A DNA stretch of 64,000 nt from Lepeophtheirus salmonis (lineage: Eukaryota > Arthropoda > Copepoda > Siphonostomatoida > Caligidae): positions 4,902,422 through 4,966,421 of the forward strand of contig NC_052142.2 of the NCBI RefSeq assembly GCF_016086655.4, in the 5' to 3' direction. Position 1 is the first letter of the stretch, and each line of letters starts with the position of its first letter. Position numbers and translations under genes: made by a program. The notes under the pieces were generated by a model, which searched no databases, had not been told where the DNA came from, and saw only the letters and a program-made list of their open reading frames with translations. Of the stretch, positions 12,408 through 23,699 are shown in pieces.

Positions 12408-12691
12408 CTTTCTTCCAGCTTCGTTATTATGTAAGTTCATTAAAGGTTGAGCTCTTTGTGGCTTTTTTCGACTTCTTCTTCGATCCCTAGCATCGACAAA
12501 TGTTCTTGAAAAAGTAATTCCAAAATCAACATTATCTGAGCAACCAGACCACTGAAAGCCTTTAGGAGACATTCCTCTTAAAGAACGATCACACCCGCAG
12601 TTTTCTAATTCCCCACTAGAACATGCACGAGTTAGTGCATGAGCGACACCTGCACTTGATATAGCATGTACAAATGCCATTTCTCTTGTAC
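12408..12691 (-). CDS. Wnt4: Wnt4-type Wnt protein, internal exon (central block)
   Basis: This exon encodes the central part of a secreted, cysteine-rich Wnt ligand. Its 94 full codons carry the family blocks GTREMAFVHAISSAG, TRACSSGELENCGCDR, GFQWSGCSDN, FVDARDRR and MNLHNNEAGRK, closest in my memory to the Wnt4 subfamily. The acceptor follows a pyrimidine-rich tract and ends AAAG at 12692. The first two bases complete a Gly codon begun by the exon at 29337. The donor is AAAG/gtattt at 12407, leaving phase 0. A basic run (RRRSRKKPQR) replaces the serine-rich segment seen in vertebrate Wnt4. The next exon should encode the CKCHGVSGSC acylation loop, and I found no sign of it in 1-12407. Confidence 0.96.
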
Positions 12692-13478
12692 CTTTAAACA
12701 CATAAAAAGAAGAAAAAATCATTGATATTTTTATATTATAGAATATTGAATAATTTTTTTAGTTCAAACATTAAAATTAGTAAATGTACATCTTTTTATA
12801 TAATATAATAAGACAGGTGTTGGAGCTTTTAAGGATGAGGCACAAAAAAATTAGTAACATTAACCAACAAATAGTATTTAGTTAATCAAAAGATAACTCA
12901 TTGGTAAAATAGGGTGTGAGAGCTTTGAGCTCATAAACTATACTGCTTGGTGTCAGTAGTGAGAAAAAGCCTTAATAGTTAATGTGATCAAAGTAAACCC
13001 ATTACGAATCATTGTTAAGAGATTATGCTCTTAAAACCAGTATATTACTTCAATAATACTCTAACTCTAATTCGCGAATTTTAACTTATTAATATATAAC
13101 ACATTAGAAGAAAATAATACCTCAATTTTCCTTATCATCTCTTTTGTAGGTATACAAAAGAAGGATTGCTCTAACCTTTTTTTCTCCCCCACGTATTAAG
13201 TTACTCGAATAGCTGATCGATAAGAAGTTTTGGGAGGCATAAAAGGCCAAAAGTATTTACATTTTTTTTTAAACAATAAATTCGGTGACTTTTTCTGAAA
13301 GAAATTATAAAGACATGCCTCTAATAATATTCTAAAGAGATTAAAATATATATACATTGCAAAAATTCAAGAAAAAGTCGCGATATTCATCTTCATTTTA
13401 TAAAGTAAAATTAATTCTGCATTGGTTTTCACATTTTGGTCTAAAAATTACCCACCTGATTAGTAAAGATTTTTTGTT
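12692..13478. other. Wnt intron sequence, nothing else recognised
   Basis: This is AT-rich sequence immediately 5' of the central Wnt exon. It holds only the exon's pyrimidine-rich acceptor region and no gene or repeat that I recognise. Confidence 0.6.
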
Positions 13479-13880
13479 TTAAACCTAATGAAGCTTAAAC
13501 ATTTTTCTATTCATTAGTGAAAAAAATATATAAATTGATGTACAGGGGATGTAATCAATTGCAGATTTGTGTGGCAGTTTGGTGAAAAAAATCAGTTGAC
13601 AAAGATAAATTTCAAAAAACACTTAAGGAAGCTTAAATACTTTTCTATTCATTGGTTAAAAAAATATAAAAATTGATTCACGGAATCAATTTTTATGAAA
13701 TGAAGAACTTTGTAGTCGCTAAAAAATAAGAGGACAATTTTTTTATCTTCAAATTGGCTTCGACGTTTTGGGCTAAATATTACACTTCTATAAAATAAAA
13801 TTTTTTTTAAAAAAAACCTAAGGAAGCTTGAACATCTTTCTATTGATGAGTCAAAAAAGTATATAAATTGGTAGAATAAA
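13479..13880 (+). repeat. Three spaced copies of a ~68-bp AT-rich repeat
   Basis: Copies near 13479-13543, 13613-13680 and 13811-13876 share the core AAGCTTAAACATTTTTCTAT followed by a run of A and TATAAATTGAT. Intervening sequence is also partly shared: the segment with TTTTGG(T/G)CTAAA near 13435 recurs near 13770. This suggests a decayed tandem array with units of roughly 130-200 bp. It lies in the large Wnt intron. Confidence 0.7.
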
Positions 13881-14239
13881 TAAAAAAAAGACAACTCAAA
13901 TTGTTTAAATATATAGCTGTGATAGATTTTAGTGAAGTTTGATTAAAAATGAAATACAAATGATACCCAATTTAAAATAAATCTTAAATATTTAAATTTT
14001 ATTGCTTGTAGTTTTCCTTACATTAAGATAAAATAAAAATTATTTCCATTGTTAAAAATATAATACGTATATTATAGGTAGCTTAATTTTTTTAAATATA
14101 TTTATTCTAGACCTCATTGTACCTACAATTACAGTATTTCTTATTAACTTGTTTTAAATAAAAAAGTATACATGTACCAAGATCAAATAAATATAACAAT
14201 TATAAAATATTTTTTAAATTGTTATATATAAATATTAAT

Positions 14240-14760
14240 TGAACAAGATCTATGTCTCCACCAATGTCCCACTTGATATTGATAGTTAAACAAACCTTGT
14301 AAAATTTATGGAACGAATACTGGCAAGGTATACATTCCTTCATTACCAAGTCAGTGGAGTCCCAAAGTAAAATAGTGTTTTTAAAGATTTAAAAAACAAC
14401 GTTTAGGAAATGATAATGTTCCTGCTTGAGACGAAACTACGATCCATGACTGGAATAGGTAGTCATTATTTAATAAATCTTGAAGATGTTATCAAGGCTG
14501 ACAATAAAACAATTACAAGTATTGAAATCAAAAGTCTTATCAACGTTTTGGGCTCCTACTTCAGTGGTGAGAGGTTAAGGGTTTTCATTATCGAAGGTGC
14601 AACTTATTGTAGTAAAACAGTCAAAAAACATAAAAAATATTTCCCAATCATGTTGCTTGTCACTTTTCTTGCTCATGGTATGAAGAGAATAGCAACGCTC
14701 TCTGCTAATTACTTCAAAACTACCTTTATTCATATTTTTAAGTAAAAGTTTTGTTTCTTA
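14240..14760 (+). mobile_element. hAT-family transposase fragment (copy 1 of 3)
   Basis: The frame 14410-14745 includes SYFSGERLRVFIIEGATYC and a FLAHGMKRIATL block, which matches the hAT histidine/cysteine block seen in the two related copies at 33480-34400 and 36910-37611. A DETT motif is readable in another frame near 14430. Stops and shifts mark it as dead. The deduced family (finger domain, then DETTD, then CFAHRLKRIATL) is shared by all three fragments. No terminal repeats were found around this copy. Confidence 0.7.
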
Positions 14761-15800
14761 ATTTTAGTGATAGAAAACGATCAATAATTACTACAACCTT
14801 CACTTCAATTCGGTCTCAATGGTATGAATTAAAACAATAATGCAATCAATAAATCACCAACGGTAATGTTATCCATTCATGGCGTATAAGACCTTTTTTA
14901 CAGGAAAATTTGTACACGCAACTTAAATGTGTACTGATGAATGAGGCTGCTACACAATTTCATCGAAGTTATCATCAATAAAACCTACAGAGTATAATCA
15001 ATATAAAAGACAAAATATTTAGATATATTTATTATATTATACTATATTCATAATTTTCATCAATTATTTTGCGTCTTCATTATAGATCCTCTTCAGATTC
15101 CAAAAATAACTATTAATTACTCTTCCCCAACAGTAAATACTAAATATAATTAAAGAAAAGAGTACAGATCCATTAGATCCAATATTCAGAGCTGTATTTC
15201 AGTCCAACTTTTCAGTGTTCGGGTCAAATCCGAGTCCTTATGCTCCGGGTCAACAGGGGAAAAAAAAGTAATGCCTAGATCTACATGTAGTCTCATCTAA
15301 GGCAAGATATACCTTCCGACAAGTTATTCCTTAATTTTTGACAACATTAATTTACTTTGGGCTCCATTTACTTTCTAATGGTGTAATCAGGATAAAAAAG
15401 AATAAAGTGGTAATATTAACAGTTTTGGGAAATAAAAACATTCAAAAATATTTTCTTAAGACAGAACACGTGTTTTGTGTTCGTTTGTGATTTTAAATTG
15501 TTTTCTCAAGGACATAAGCATCGACGTTTGATTTTTCCTTGCTATAGTGAGTCTATATTATTAAGGGAGTGTCGGACAATTTCGTTTTTACGATTTTGCA
15601 TCTATGGAAGGCCGTCATTGGGTGTTCTATCCAAATTATTGATATCCCTCCATGGAGGTTTGGTGATTCCTGGTAACAATATCACGATATTTACCTTTTT
15701 AATATGTGTATTTATTATAACAGAAATACAACATTAACTCGAATTGTTTACAAGCGTTGATAAATAATTTAGATGCTAATGTTAATTAGAATAGGCTAAT
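14761..15800. other. Unassigned intronic stretch
   Basis: Sequence just after the hAT fragment may continue its decayed 3' part. The open frame at 15477-15737 has no signature I recognise. Confidence 0.4.
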
Positions 15801-15810
15801 TATAGATCGG

Positions 15811-17822
15811 AAATTTGTACACGAAGGCCAATTTCCAAATATGCCTACTTATGAAGATGTAGCACATACTGTATTTGAAATCCTCAAGCTTGAGAAAAGA
15901 AATATTAGCCAAATTCGGATTTGTCCAGGATATAAGAATATGATAATAGTAGAGCGAAAAGATGCTATCAGTATTGGAGTGGTGCAAGCTCATGGAAATT
16001 ATCTCTTTGTTATAAGAAGAGCTGAAGAAAACTTAAAAGGATTAGAAGGTAATGTGAGATGCCTAAAGGCCTAGCGAAGAGACAACGATGGAAATCCTAT
16101 TATTTTTGGAAAAAACATATTTGTACACTCACTGCATAAAGATATTTTCTCTAATGACATTGGAGACACTATCAAGAAGTTTGAATAAGTAGCAGTTCTG
16201 GCGAAAGTGTGTTGTTTACAAGATGAACGACTTAAGGGAATAAGTAATGGGATCTTAATGATTTTGATGGCTTTGATATCAGAAATACCAGGTTTTCTCC
16301 CTATTAAAAAGTTAAAACTAAGGCTACGAATACAGGACAAGAAATTACTTGTGCAAAATGCTATAAAACAGGCCATTTTGCAAGAGAATGTACCAATAGG
16401 TTTGTTATGTGGCTAGATTATATACAGACGATTGAAAATAATTACCTTACTCCTTCATCAATACAAACTGGTGAGAACTATGTAGTAAATGAGTCAGAAA
16501 AGCGTAATGCAGTAGACAAAGAGGCGGGCCAACAAAATGTATGTCCTCAGGCGACTGAAGATGTGTATCATATAGGCTGAGTATCTTCGGCAAATGTTTC
16601 ATATAAAGACGCAATAAATAATATGCAACGAAAATAAATTGATATTTCTGCATGCATCGTTTCACAAATCGTGGAAAAGGATATCCCTCTTACTGACGCT
16701 GAAGGGAAAATTATGCCTTCTAATAAGATGAAAGATGGGGCGGAGGAATTTCCAAAACCCCTAAAAACCAAGAAACTTGTCAAAATAAGCGTTTATATTA
16801 AATCAACGAAAAGCATGTTGGATTATTCCTCTCCGAGATCCACTCAAGACTCGGGGGTGTCTCCCAATGCCCAGGAAACTCCGCTAAAACATCAAAAAAG
16901 TACAGGATCAGGGTGTGTGTCTCCTAATATAGATAGTAGGTCGAAGACACCCAAAAGTTGTGAAAAGATAATAATTTTAAAAAGGGAGCTAGTGTTATCG
17001 TTTATTTTATTTGTCACTTTTTAACATGATGCATATTAATAGGCTTTAAAGTCTTAATATGATTTCAATAGTACCATAGATGTCATCCGCCAAAATGGCA
17101 ACAACACTTCATTCTTTAAAAACCTCCAGAAAAAACCGAGAAAGCTGGAAACGATTGCCATCAACGAAGACGTTCTTACATTTCATGATATGTATCAAAA
17201 ATTAATTATGAATACTAGAAGATTTTACTACCGTGTGCAGAGATCAAGAAAGTGGCACCATCCACTTACGCCTTGGTATAAGAAATTTAATTATGTAGTT
17301 TTGAAATCTCCTGATGCGTGTCTTATCACTAAGCAATCCATAAGGAGTTTAGATCTTCCCCAAATGTGGAAGAGGAGGATTATGTGTTCTCTGAAAGGTT
17401 TCAATGAAGGTAGGAAATTCAGCTCACAATTTCAAATATCGACTAAGTAGATTAGTTTTTCTTTATATTCTAAAGACTGTGGACGAATATATAACGATGT
17501 CAAATATGCTTTTGCTTCCTGTCCAGTTTTGTAAATTATAAAGTATTTTATATAACTTAATTCTATGTATACCTTAGATTTTGAGCCAAGATATTGGGAA
17601 GCATTTGTGCTATTTGGTATTCCTTCGAACATGAAGCAGAGTTCAGATGAGGACAAAGCAACTAGTGTGTCTTTCAGAAATTGCAAAGCTTTTATTGCTC
17701 AGCAGCTCACAGAAGATAGGATGATTGACCGAAGAAATCAAAGGACTATCTTAAAATCGGCTACAGCTAGATCCACCGCTTTATCCATGCTAGACTTGTC
17801 GTGGAATTATGCACCGAATTAA
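15811..17822 (+). pseudogene. Retroelement ORF1/gag-like gene with CCHC zinc knuckle
   Basis: This appears to be the decayed gene for a nucleic-acid-binding retroelement protein. The first segment (15811-16074, RKFVHEGQFPNMPTYEDVAH onward) and 16207-16416 share one frame. The zinc knuckle at 16350-16391 lies in a second frame and reads C-x2-C-x4-H-x4-C (CAKCYKTGHFAREC). That second frame then continues through 16671-17024 (Ser/Thr/Pro-rich tail), 17058-17450 (FHDMYQKLIMNTRRFYYRVQ) and 17565-17822, separated only by in-frame stops. One frameshift and several stops therefore break what was about 670 codons. No reverse transcriptase is seen downstream. An AATAAA at 18185-18190 could be its old polyadenylation signal. 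The exact element family is uncertain. Confidence 0.6.
16350..16391 (+). other. CCHC zinc-knuckle motif
   Basis: Fourteen codons read C-AK-C-YKTG-H-FARE-C, the retroviral-type zinc knuckle spacing found in gag and many ORF1 proteins. It is the clearest functional signature in the surrounding broken gene. Confidence 0.9.
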
Positions 17823-19299
17823 TTCGATATTTTCCATCCATATCACTTGGTATGGCTGTACTCTTAGGATGATTATTCAGCTATATAAGAAGTATAGGAA
17901 AGAAAATACTGATTGAGTTTGATTTTTCTTTTAGTGTTTTATTTTTTTGAGTTTTTTTGCCCCTGTTTTTTTCAGTTAAGTACATTGGGTAACATTATTT
18001 GATTATGTATATGTGATTCTGCATTCTGCAAAATGTCGCATTTTTTAGTTTGAATATTGGATTGTGTTGAGGTTTTAGGTATTTTAAAAGGAAATTAATT
18101 TTTAACTATAATGTTAAATGACGCTTTCTATACAAACGCAAATTTCCTTTTATTTGTTCATTTTAGTACATCTAAATATTTATAAATAAAGACCTTGTGG
18201 TTGAGAAAAAATAAACATATATTCAGTTAGGGAACACTCTCCTTGATTAAATTAAGAACTGTAAAAATCCGGGCACTCTTTTATATTAGAAATTTTTGTG
18301 TCTATGATTACATCCCAACCTTATTTATAGTGATGCAAATCGTGTTTGCTCATTATAGACGGAGTGTAACCCAAAGGATTTGTTGCGGAGTAATAATTAT
18401 AAGTCCATGTTGGACTCAAAGTAGAATTGTAATCAATATCGAAGTAATTTTTTCTAATGTCCTTATTTACTTTCTTCTCTCATCCTCCCTTGTCACAGTT
18501 TATTGTAGCTGAATATTCACATTTTAATTATACACAGGATTTTCATCACTGTAGATGATTATGTGGTAAATTTAAGATATCAAAAAAAGCAATAATGAAG
18601 TGAAGTGTAAGAATAACAATAAGAAATCGCGTAAGCAATTAAGTGAGCCCACAATTAAAATCTTATTTAACTCATCGATGAGGTTAGACAGCTGATTTGG
18701 TAGCACTCCAGATATTTATAAAAGACATTGGTATTACATAAGATCTTGATTTTCATATGAATATATATAAATCAAGAATTTTAATTCAGTGTTTACATAT
18801 TCCACACGGCGTTACCTCACGATCACAAAAATACCCAATCTATTTTATTGACAACTGTTGATTAACTCATCTCACTCCATACGTCATGATTATAAATAAG
18901 TTATAAAAAAAAAAAAAACCAAAGTAATAAGGTGTTTTATAATCATGTTCCGTTTCTAAAATACAATTTCTTGTTGATCCTCCGTCGTATATAAAGGTTT
19001 ATATATTAGTCCAGGAAGGTTAGATAAAAGATATAGTCGTAATTTTTTTCCTTTTCTATGGATCTAATTTGATATTAGCCAAAAAAGCAAGAATCCTTAT
19101 TTTACTTTTCCTTTACAATAGATTCTAGCTAGCGTACATCCTCAGTTTTATTTAATTTTTCATTAATTTCACGAGGCTTTCTACACATATTTATCAATAC
19201 TCATGGCTGTATTATAATTATAACTTACGGATGTAGTGCTCCTGGCTGCGCCATTGGCCAATTGGGACGAACAAAACCACCCGACGTTTCTATTCATAG
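17823..19299. other. Unassigned stretch
   Basis: Beyond a possible polyadenylation signal (AATAAA, 18185-18190) belonging to the broken CCHC gene, I see no gene. A small hairpin (TCTTGATT / AATCAAGA) lies near 18744-18778. The 89-codon frame at 18243-18512 is unrecognised. Confidence 0.4.
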
Positions 19300-19309
19300 G
19301 CTTTCGTCT

Positions 19310-19400
19310 GATCGTGACAGGAAGTTATTCCCTGTGCAGTTTCGCTCTGAGAAGTCATGCCCTGGGAAGTTTTGCCCTCATACATATATTGTAGCATAAT
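19310..19400. repeat. Dispersed repeat with internal 28-bp duplication
   Basis: Two imperfect units of about 28 bp (AAGTTATTCCCTGTGCAGTT... and GAAGTCATGCCCTGGGAAGTT...) lie in tandem. The right edge, ending ATACATATATTGTA, appears in reverse complement at 23565-23610 (ATATATGTATGAAGGCGAAA). This places two related ends in opposite orientation about 4.2 kb apart. Confidence 0.55.
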
Positions 19401-20639
19401 TGTATCGACAATATGTAATTTAAGGTCTTCCTTTACTTCAACTTGAAGTCCTTTGTAATTAATAATGAAATTAGGGGATTTGACTAATCAATATGAAATA
19501 ATTGTTGTTTCTTATTATAATGAATTCGAACCGATTTTTTAACGGTGTACTTAAGCTGAGGGAAAGAGAAAGAAAGAAAACAAATAAACAATTTTGAATT
19601 AGTATATAGTAAGTGTTGCTACAGGGAGGACTTCAATTTTACATGTTCTTAGCCTTTTATTCAAGAAGTTGTTACACTTTCTAACATATACTGTGAGTAT
19701 TTGTAATACTTTATTGCTTGTTAATAACTTTTTGGCTTTAAATGTTTAAATAAAATAAAATAAGACTTGCAACATCATCATCATCAGAATCCCATTGACT
19801 TTACCCTGGTAAGAATTATAAAATAATCATTTTATAGCTAAATCAAAGTACATTTTTTCAGCGTTTTTAGTCATCATATCTCAACACAGATTAAAATCAG
19901 GGTCGACTGTACACCTAAGCGTCCAGTGGGAATGGAATAGCATAACAGAGGCGTTTTTGAGTATGCCGCTATGGATTTTATATGTTAATATATAGTCGTA
20001 CTTGGGAAAAACTCTATACACCTTTCAAAGGGAGAAAGGCAAGGATTTTTACGATAGTAACCAGAATTATTCATTCTATTCACAACTAAGACTAATATTT
20101 TGTAGTTGGACGAATAATACCTCGTTAGAATATAATACAGATATAAAATTGCATATTTTATGTTTGTTTGTTTTTTTGCATAATCTGGAAAATGAACTAT
20201 CAGTGCCTGATGGAAAGAGGGGGGATCATAGAAACCCTCTTTCAGTATTCCAATCTTCCTTAGGATAGTTGTTGCTATTACCTAGATTGGGCACCTCATC
20301 TCTTTCACCATTGTAGAAGCACCCCTACTATGAGTATTCGTCGGGTTTGACGATTAAATTCTAAATGTTTACATATTATTGTTGTGTTGAACACAAATAA
20401 TAGAATAAACAGTATATATATATTTTCTAAAAAATATTTACAATAATAAATAAAAAAATTAATCTTTGGACAAGAAAGAAAAAAGTGCAGAGGACTCATA
20501 AATACAAATATATATTATATAAAACACAAAAGAACTAAAATAAAAATGGTGTAAATTTCCAGCATTGCTTCTCAAATACCCCTATTTGTCATTGAGATTA
20601 TACTGAGAAACTTAAGGTTCCAGTCTTTTATTTATATCG
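19401..20639. other. Unassigned stretch
   Basis: No gene is supported. The frame at 20002-20268 (88 codons) shows no family signature. Confidence 0.4.
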
Positions 20640-21945
20640 CAGTAAACTTTTTTAATAGTAATCAGATCACCTCGTTCAATTTTTTCTTTCTTGCCAGTGA
20701 TTTTCTTTGAATAGTCTATAAGCTTCCATAAATTAGAATGTGTGCATGCAATTGAACTTCAAATTGCATTATGATACCCCTCTACTCCATTATTAGTACG
20801 AATATCTACATGAAGAGTTGGTTCATGCATGCTCCATAATGTAATTGGGAAAATAGGCTGTATTTGCCTTCGATGATCTCTTCGACCTCAGTCACATCCG
20901 ATGTAATTTGTCTCAAAATATGAGACAAGTTCTTGAGGCTAATCATCAACATCGGTTAAGTCAATGAAACCATCGATGACATCTTCTACCACTAAAAATG
21001 CCAACAAGGGGAAGCATTAAACTTTTTTGTTAAAAATAGGTTAGGTATGATATCGTCCTATCGTCCCATGATCCACAATATGACGAAATACATTATTTGA
21101 TAAATGGAAGAGCTATCCTGGAATATTTAGTGGTGGGAAAAACTTTGCCAAATGAAATAACCAGGGATTTCTCAAAATCAAGCATTAACCATTCCGGTTC
21201 CAAAGCTTCCTTCAGTCCCTTCAATACTAGGAAAAGGCACAGGTATGTCTCCTGCGATTTGGATGGAAGTAATGCAAAAGGGCGAGCATACTCGGGCAGG
21301 ATTTGAAAGTCCCATCGCAAGCCCAATGTTTATAATTGACGAGGTTAAGAATCCCACTTTCTGTTCCAAAAATCAATATACGATCCTCATCAAACTGTCC
21401 ACTGTAGAAAAGCAAAAAAAATTAAACATTGGGTAGCAAGGTATACTCGAGGGGAATTAAATACGAACTCCGTCCAGTAGGAATGGGAGGGACTTGATCA
21501 TTTTTTTGTCTCCAATATCGAATATTTCTTGACAAGCTGGAAGTGCTCGGCAGTAGAACTAAAATGTTCTCATCCAAATTCGAAGTCACTTCAGAGATAA
21601 GTGATCTCTAAGAAATTTCTGACTCTGAAGCGTGAAGTTTTAATTCTGAATTGCTTCACATACATTAGGCTTTGAGTGGTTTGATGGGTGATTTTATTCG
21701 CCATGCCTCTTTACTATAATGGGAGTTTCATTTTCCATAATAGTGTAAACTCGACCTCTACAGCCATCACTCTCGCATTTCCAATAAGTCTTATGAGATG
21801 TTTTATCAGCTACACTATAGATGTGATTGCAGTCATCCACAAGCTTCAGACCCCTCTTTTTGTTTTTATTAGGCATACCATATATCTTACTCCACGTGTA
21901 AACATGAACAAACCAAATTGTTCGGTTATCATTAATAATGTACAT
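20640..21945 (-). mobile_element. MULE-type transposase with N-terminal FLYWCH finger, degenerate
   Basis: This is a decayed Mutator-like transposase gene. At the 5' end, 21945-21697 encodes a FLYWCH zinc finger (KTYWKCESDGCRGRVYT, then KRHGE). Downstream, in shifting frames, are the expected MULE transposase blocks: RILIFGT...HWACDGTFKSCPS (21415-21230), SQETYLCLFLVLKGLKE and WLMLDFEKSLVISFGK with a catalytic-type Asp (21270-21130), and HVDIRTNNGVEGYHNAI followed by WKLIDYSKKI (20810-20680). At least four frame changes plus stops make it inactive. The order and spacing are complete enough to show a nearly full-length gene once existed. I did not find terminal repeats or a 9-bp duplication. 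Confidence 0.82.
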
Positions 21946-23560
21946 GTAAAGTACTCCACTTTAGGATGTTCCTGTAAAACATATGTTTAACTTATAGTCA
22001 ATAACAATACATAGGAAATATTGAATTTGAGAGCTCTCAAGCAAATAATTGCCTACCTTAAATTGAAGTACTTTACACAGTTATAATTTTACTATACCAA
22101 TTAAATAATTGGCTAGATAGGGGAAGAGGATCCCCAAATAGCTGAATCCATTACTACTAAAAATATAAAGTAAAGAAAACCATGTTTTGATTACAGATTT
22201 AAAAAAATCTTAATACAATAAGACGTAAACGTCAGTTATACAATAAGCAAGTGAAAATTCAAAATTCATCTGAAGATAATGAGGAAAATGAGGAAACTTT
22301 AATAATAGTTGATGAATGAAAAGAAAAGAACTACACCTACATACTTATTACTTTTGCAATTGAGGACAATAAAAATGAAAACAAGGTTTTTTACGATTTC
22401 AACAGAAGTATCCATCTTATTCATTAAGACTCTTACAGCAACAATTTTAAGCTCCGTGTCTCCGGCTATTGATAATTTTATGACTCCAGCGAGGTGGAGA
22501 TAAAAATCTTTGATCAAAAATATTCAAATCCAACACCACACCTCTGACTAAGTCATCTAGCATTTCTTACTTATTTTTGTTTTCCAGATCATAATGCGAG
22601 TTCTATTTAAACAATTTTATAACTGGATTGTACAAACTAATAAAAACAAGCATTTACAAATAAATCATTTTAGTGATAAACAAAACTGTATTTGAGTAGA
22701 AAAGAGTAAATAAAAATCTATACATTTTCCTAATATGAGTCCAATGTAAGCAATACAATCATATTTCAAGACCTACCGATGGAACCAAATATGCGTTTGG
22801 ATTTAGATCATACATGACTCATTTTATGAAAAGGAATTAGTTCTGGACCAATTTAAAAACTATATTGATTGTCCAAAATAGGTGAAGAAAGAGGAGAGAA
22901 AAATTGATTTTGTTGTCTCAGGGAGCCCACGTTAAGGTGAGTACTCTTATTGGTACTTTTTATTCAAGCCGCAGGTGTAGGAGGTGAGAGGCTCTGCAAT
23001 ACGAGCTTTATGTGGGGCTTGACACACCCTTTAGTCCTAAAAGAGACCCCTCCCCCCTTGAGCGACAAGAAGAGGCCCAAGGATTTACTGGACTAGGGCT
23101 TCTTAATAGGATAAAAAAGCCTTGCTTTAGCTTTAACACGTAGAAATTGTACAACCCGATCTATTGTAGAGGCCCTGTGGACCAGTCCGAATCATTGATC
23201 GGATCACTGATAGTGATCTGATGGTTCGCTAAGAAGGTCATGATGTGAGTCCTTGTCTCAGATCGGTTGTGCTTCTTATTGGTAGGAGTCCTTCCCGAAA
23301 AGCCTCCCATCAGGGAGCTTCTACACGATAAGATAAATTAAGACGTCATCTCATAATTAATTATTAAATTATTTTATAGAGTTTCTTTTTCTTTTTTCTC
23401 ATCAGAAATATAAAAAGAAATTGGTTCAAACTCTTTATAAAAAGGTGGCTACATTGATGTACATTGACACATTGATGGATTTTAAAATATATTAAAATTG
23501 AATAAAATGCTCTCACTTATTTTAAATCTTAAATTATATGTATAAGATACATTTCTGCTA
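21946..23560. other. Mostly unassigned stretch with a possible transposon scrap
   Basis: I see no intact gene. The minus strand of 22920-23340 has unusually GC-rich protein-like runs (RSETRTHIMTFLANHQITIS near 23240-23180) that recall the N-terminus of Tc1/mariner transposases; this is weak. Frames at 22299-22517 are unrecognised. Confidence 0.35.
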
Positions 23561-23564
23561 TAAT

Positions 23565-23640
23565 ATATGTATGAAGGCGAAACTACCCGGGACGTAACAT
23601 CCTAGAGCCCCGTCTGATACGACTAGGCGAACACAATGGA
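23565..23640. repeat. Dispersed repeat end, partner of 19310-19400
   Basis: ATATATGTATGAAGGCGAAA begins a segment that matches the reverse complement of 19400-19355. It lies just upstream of the THAP/P-element-like remnant. Confidence 0.5.
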
Positions 23641-23699
23641 TGCATGCCATTAGAAAAGTGTAGTACAATTACGATTATCAATAGGCTTCAAAAAAAATA

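Noticed and set aside
13479..13880. CRISPR-like array of repeats and spacers.
   Set aside because: The repeats are too long and divergent, spacing is irregular, spacers are partly shared, and the genome is eukaryotic.
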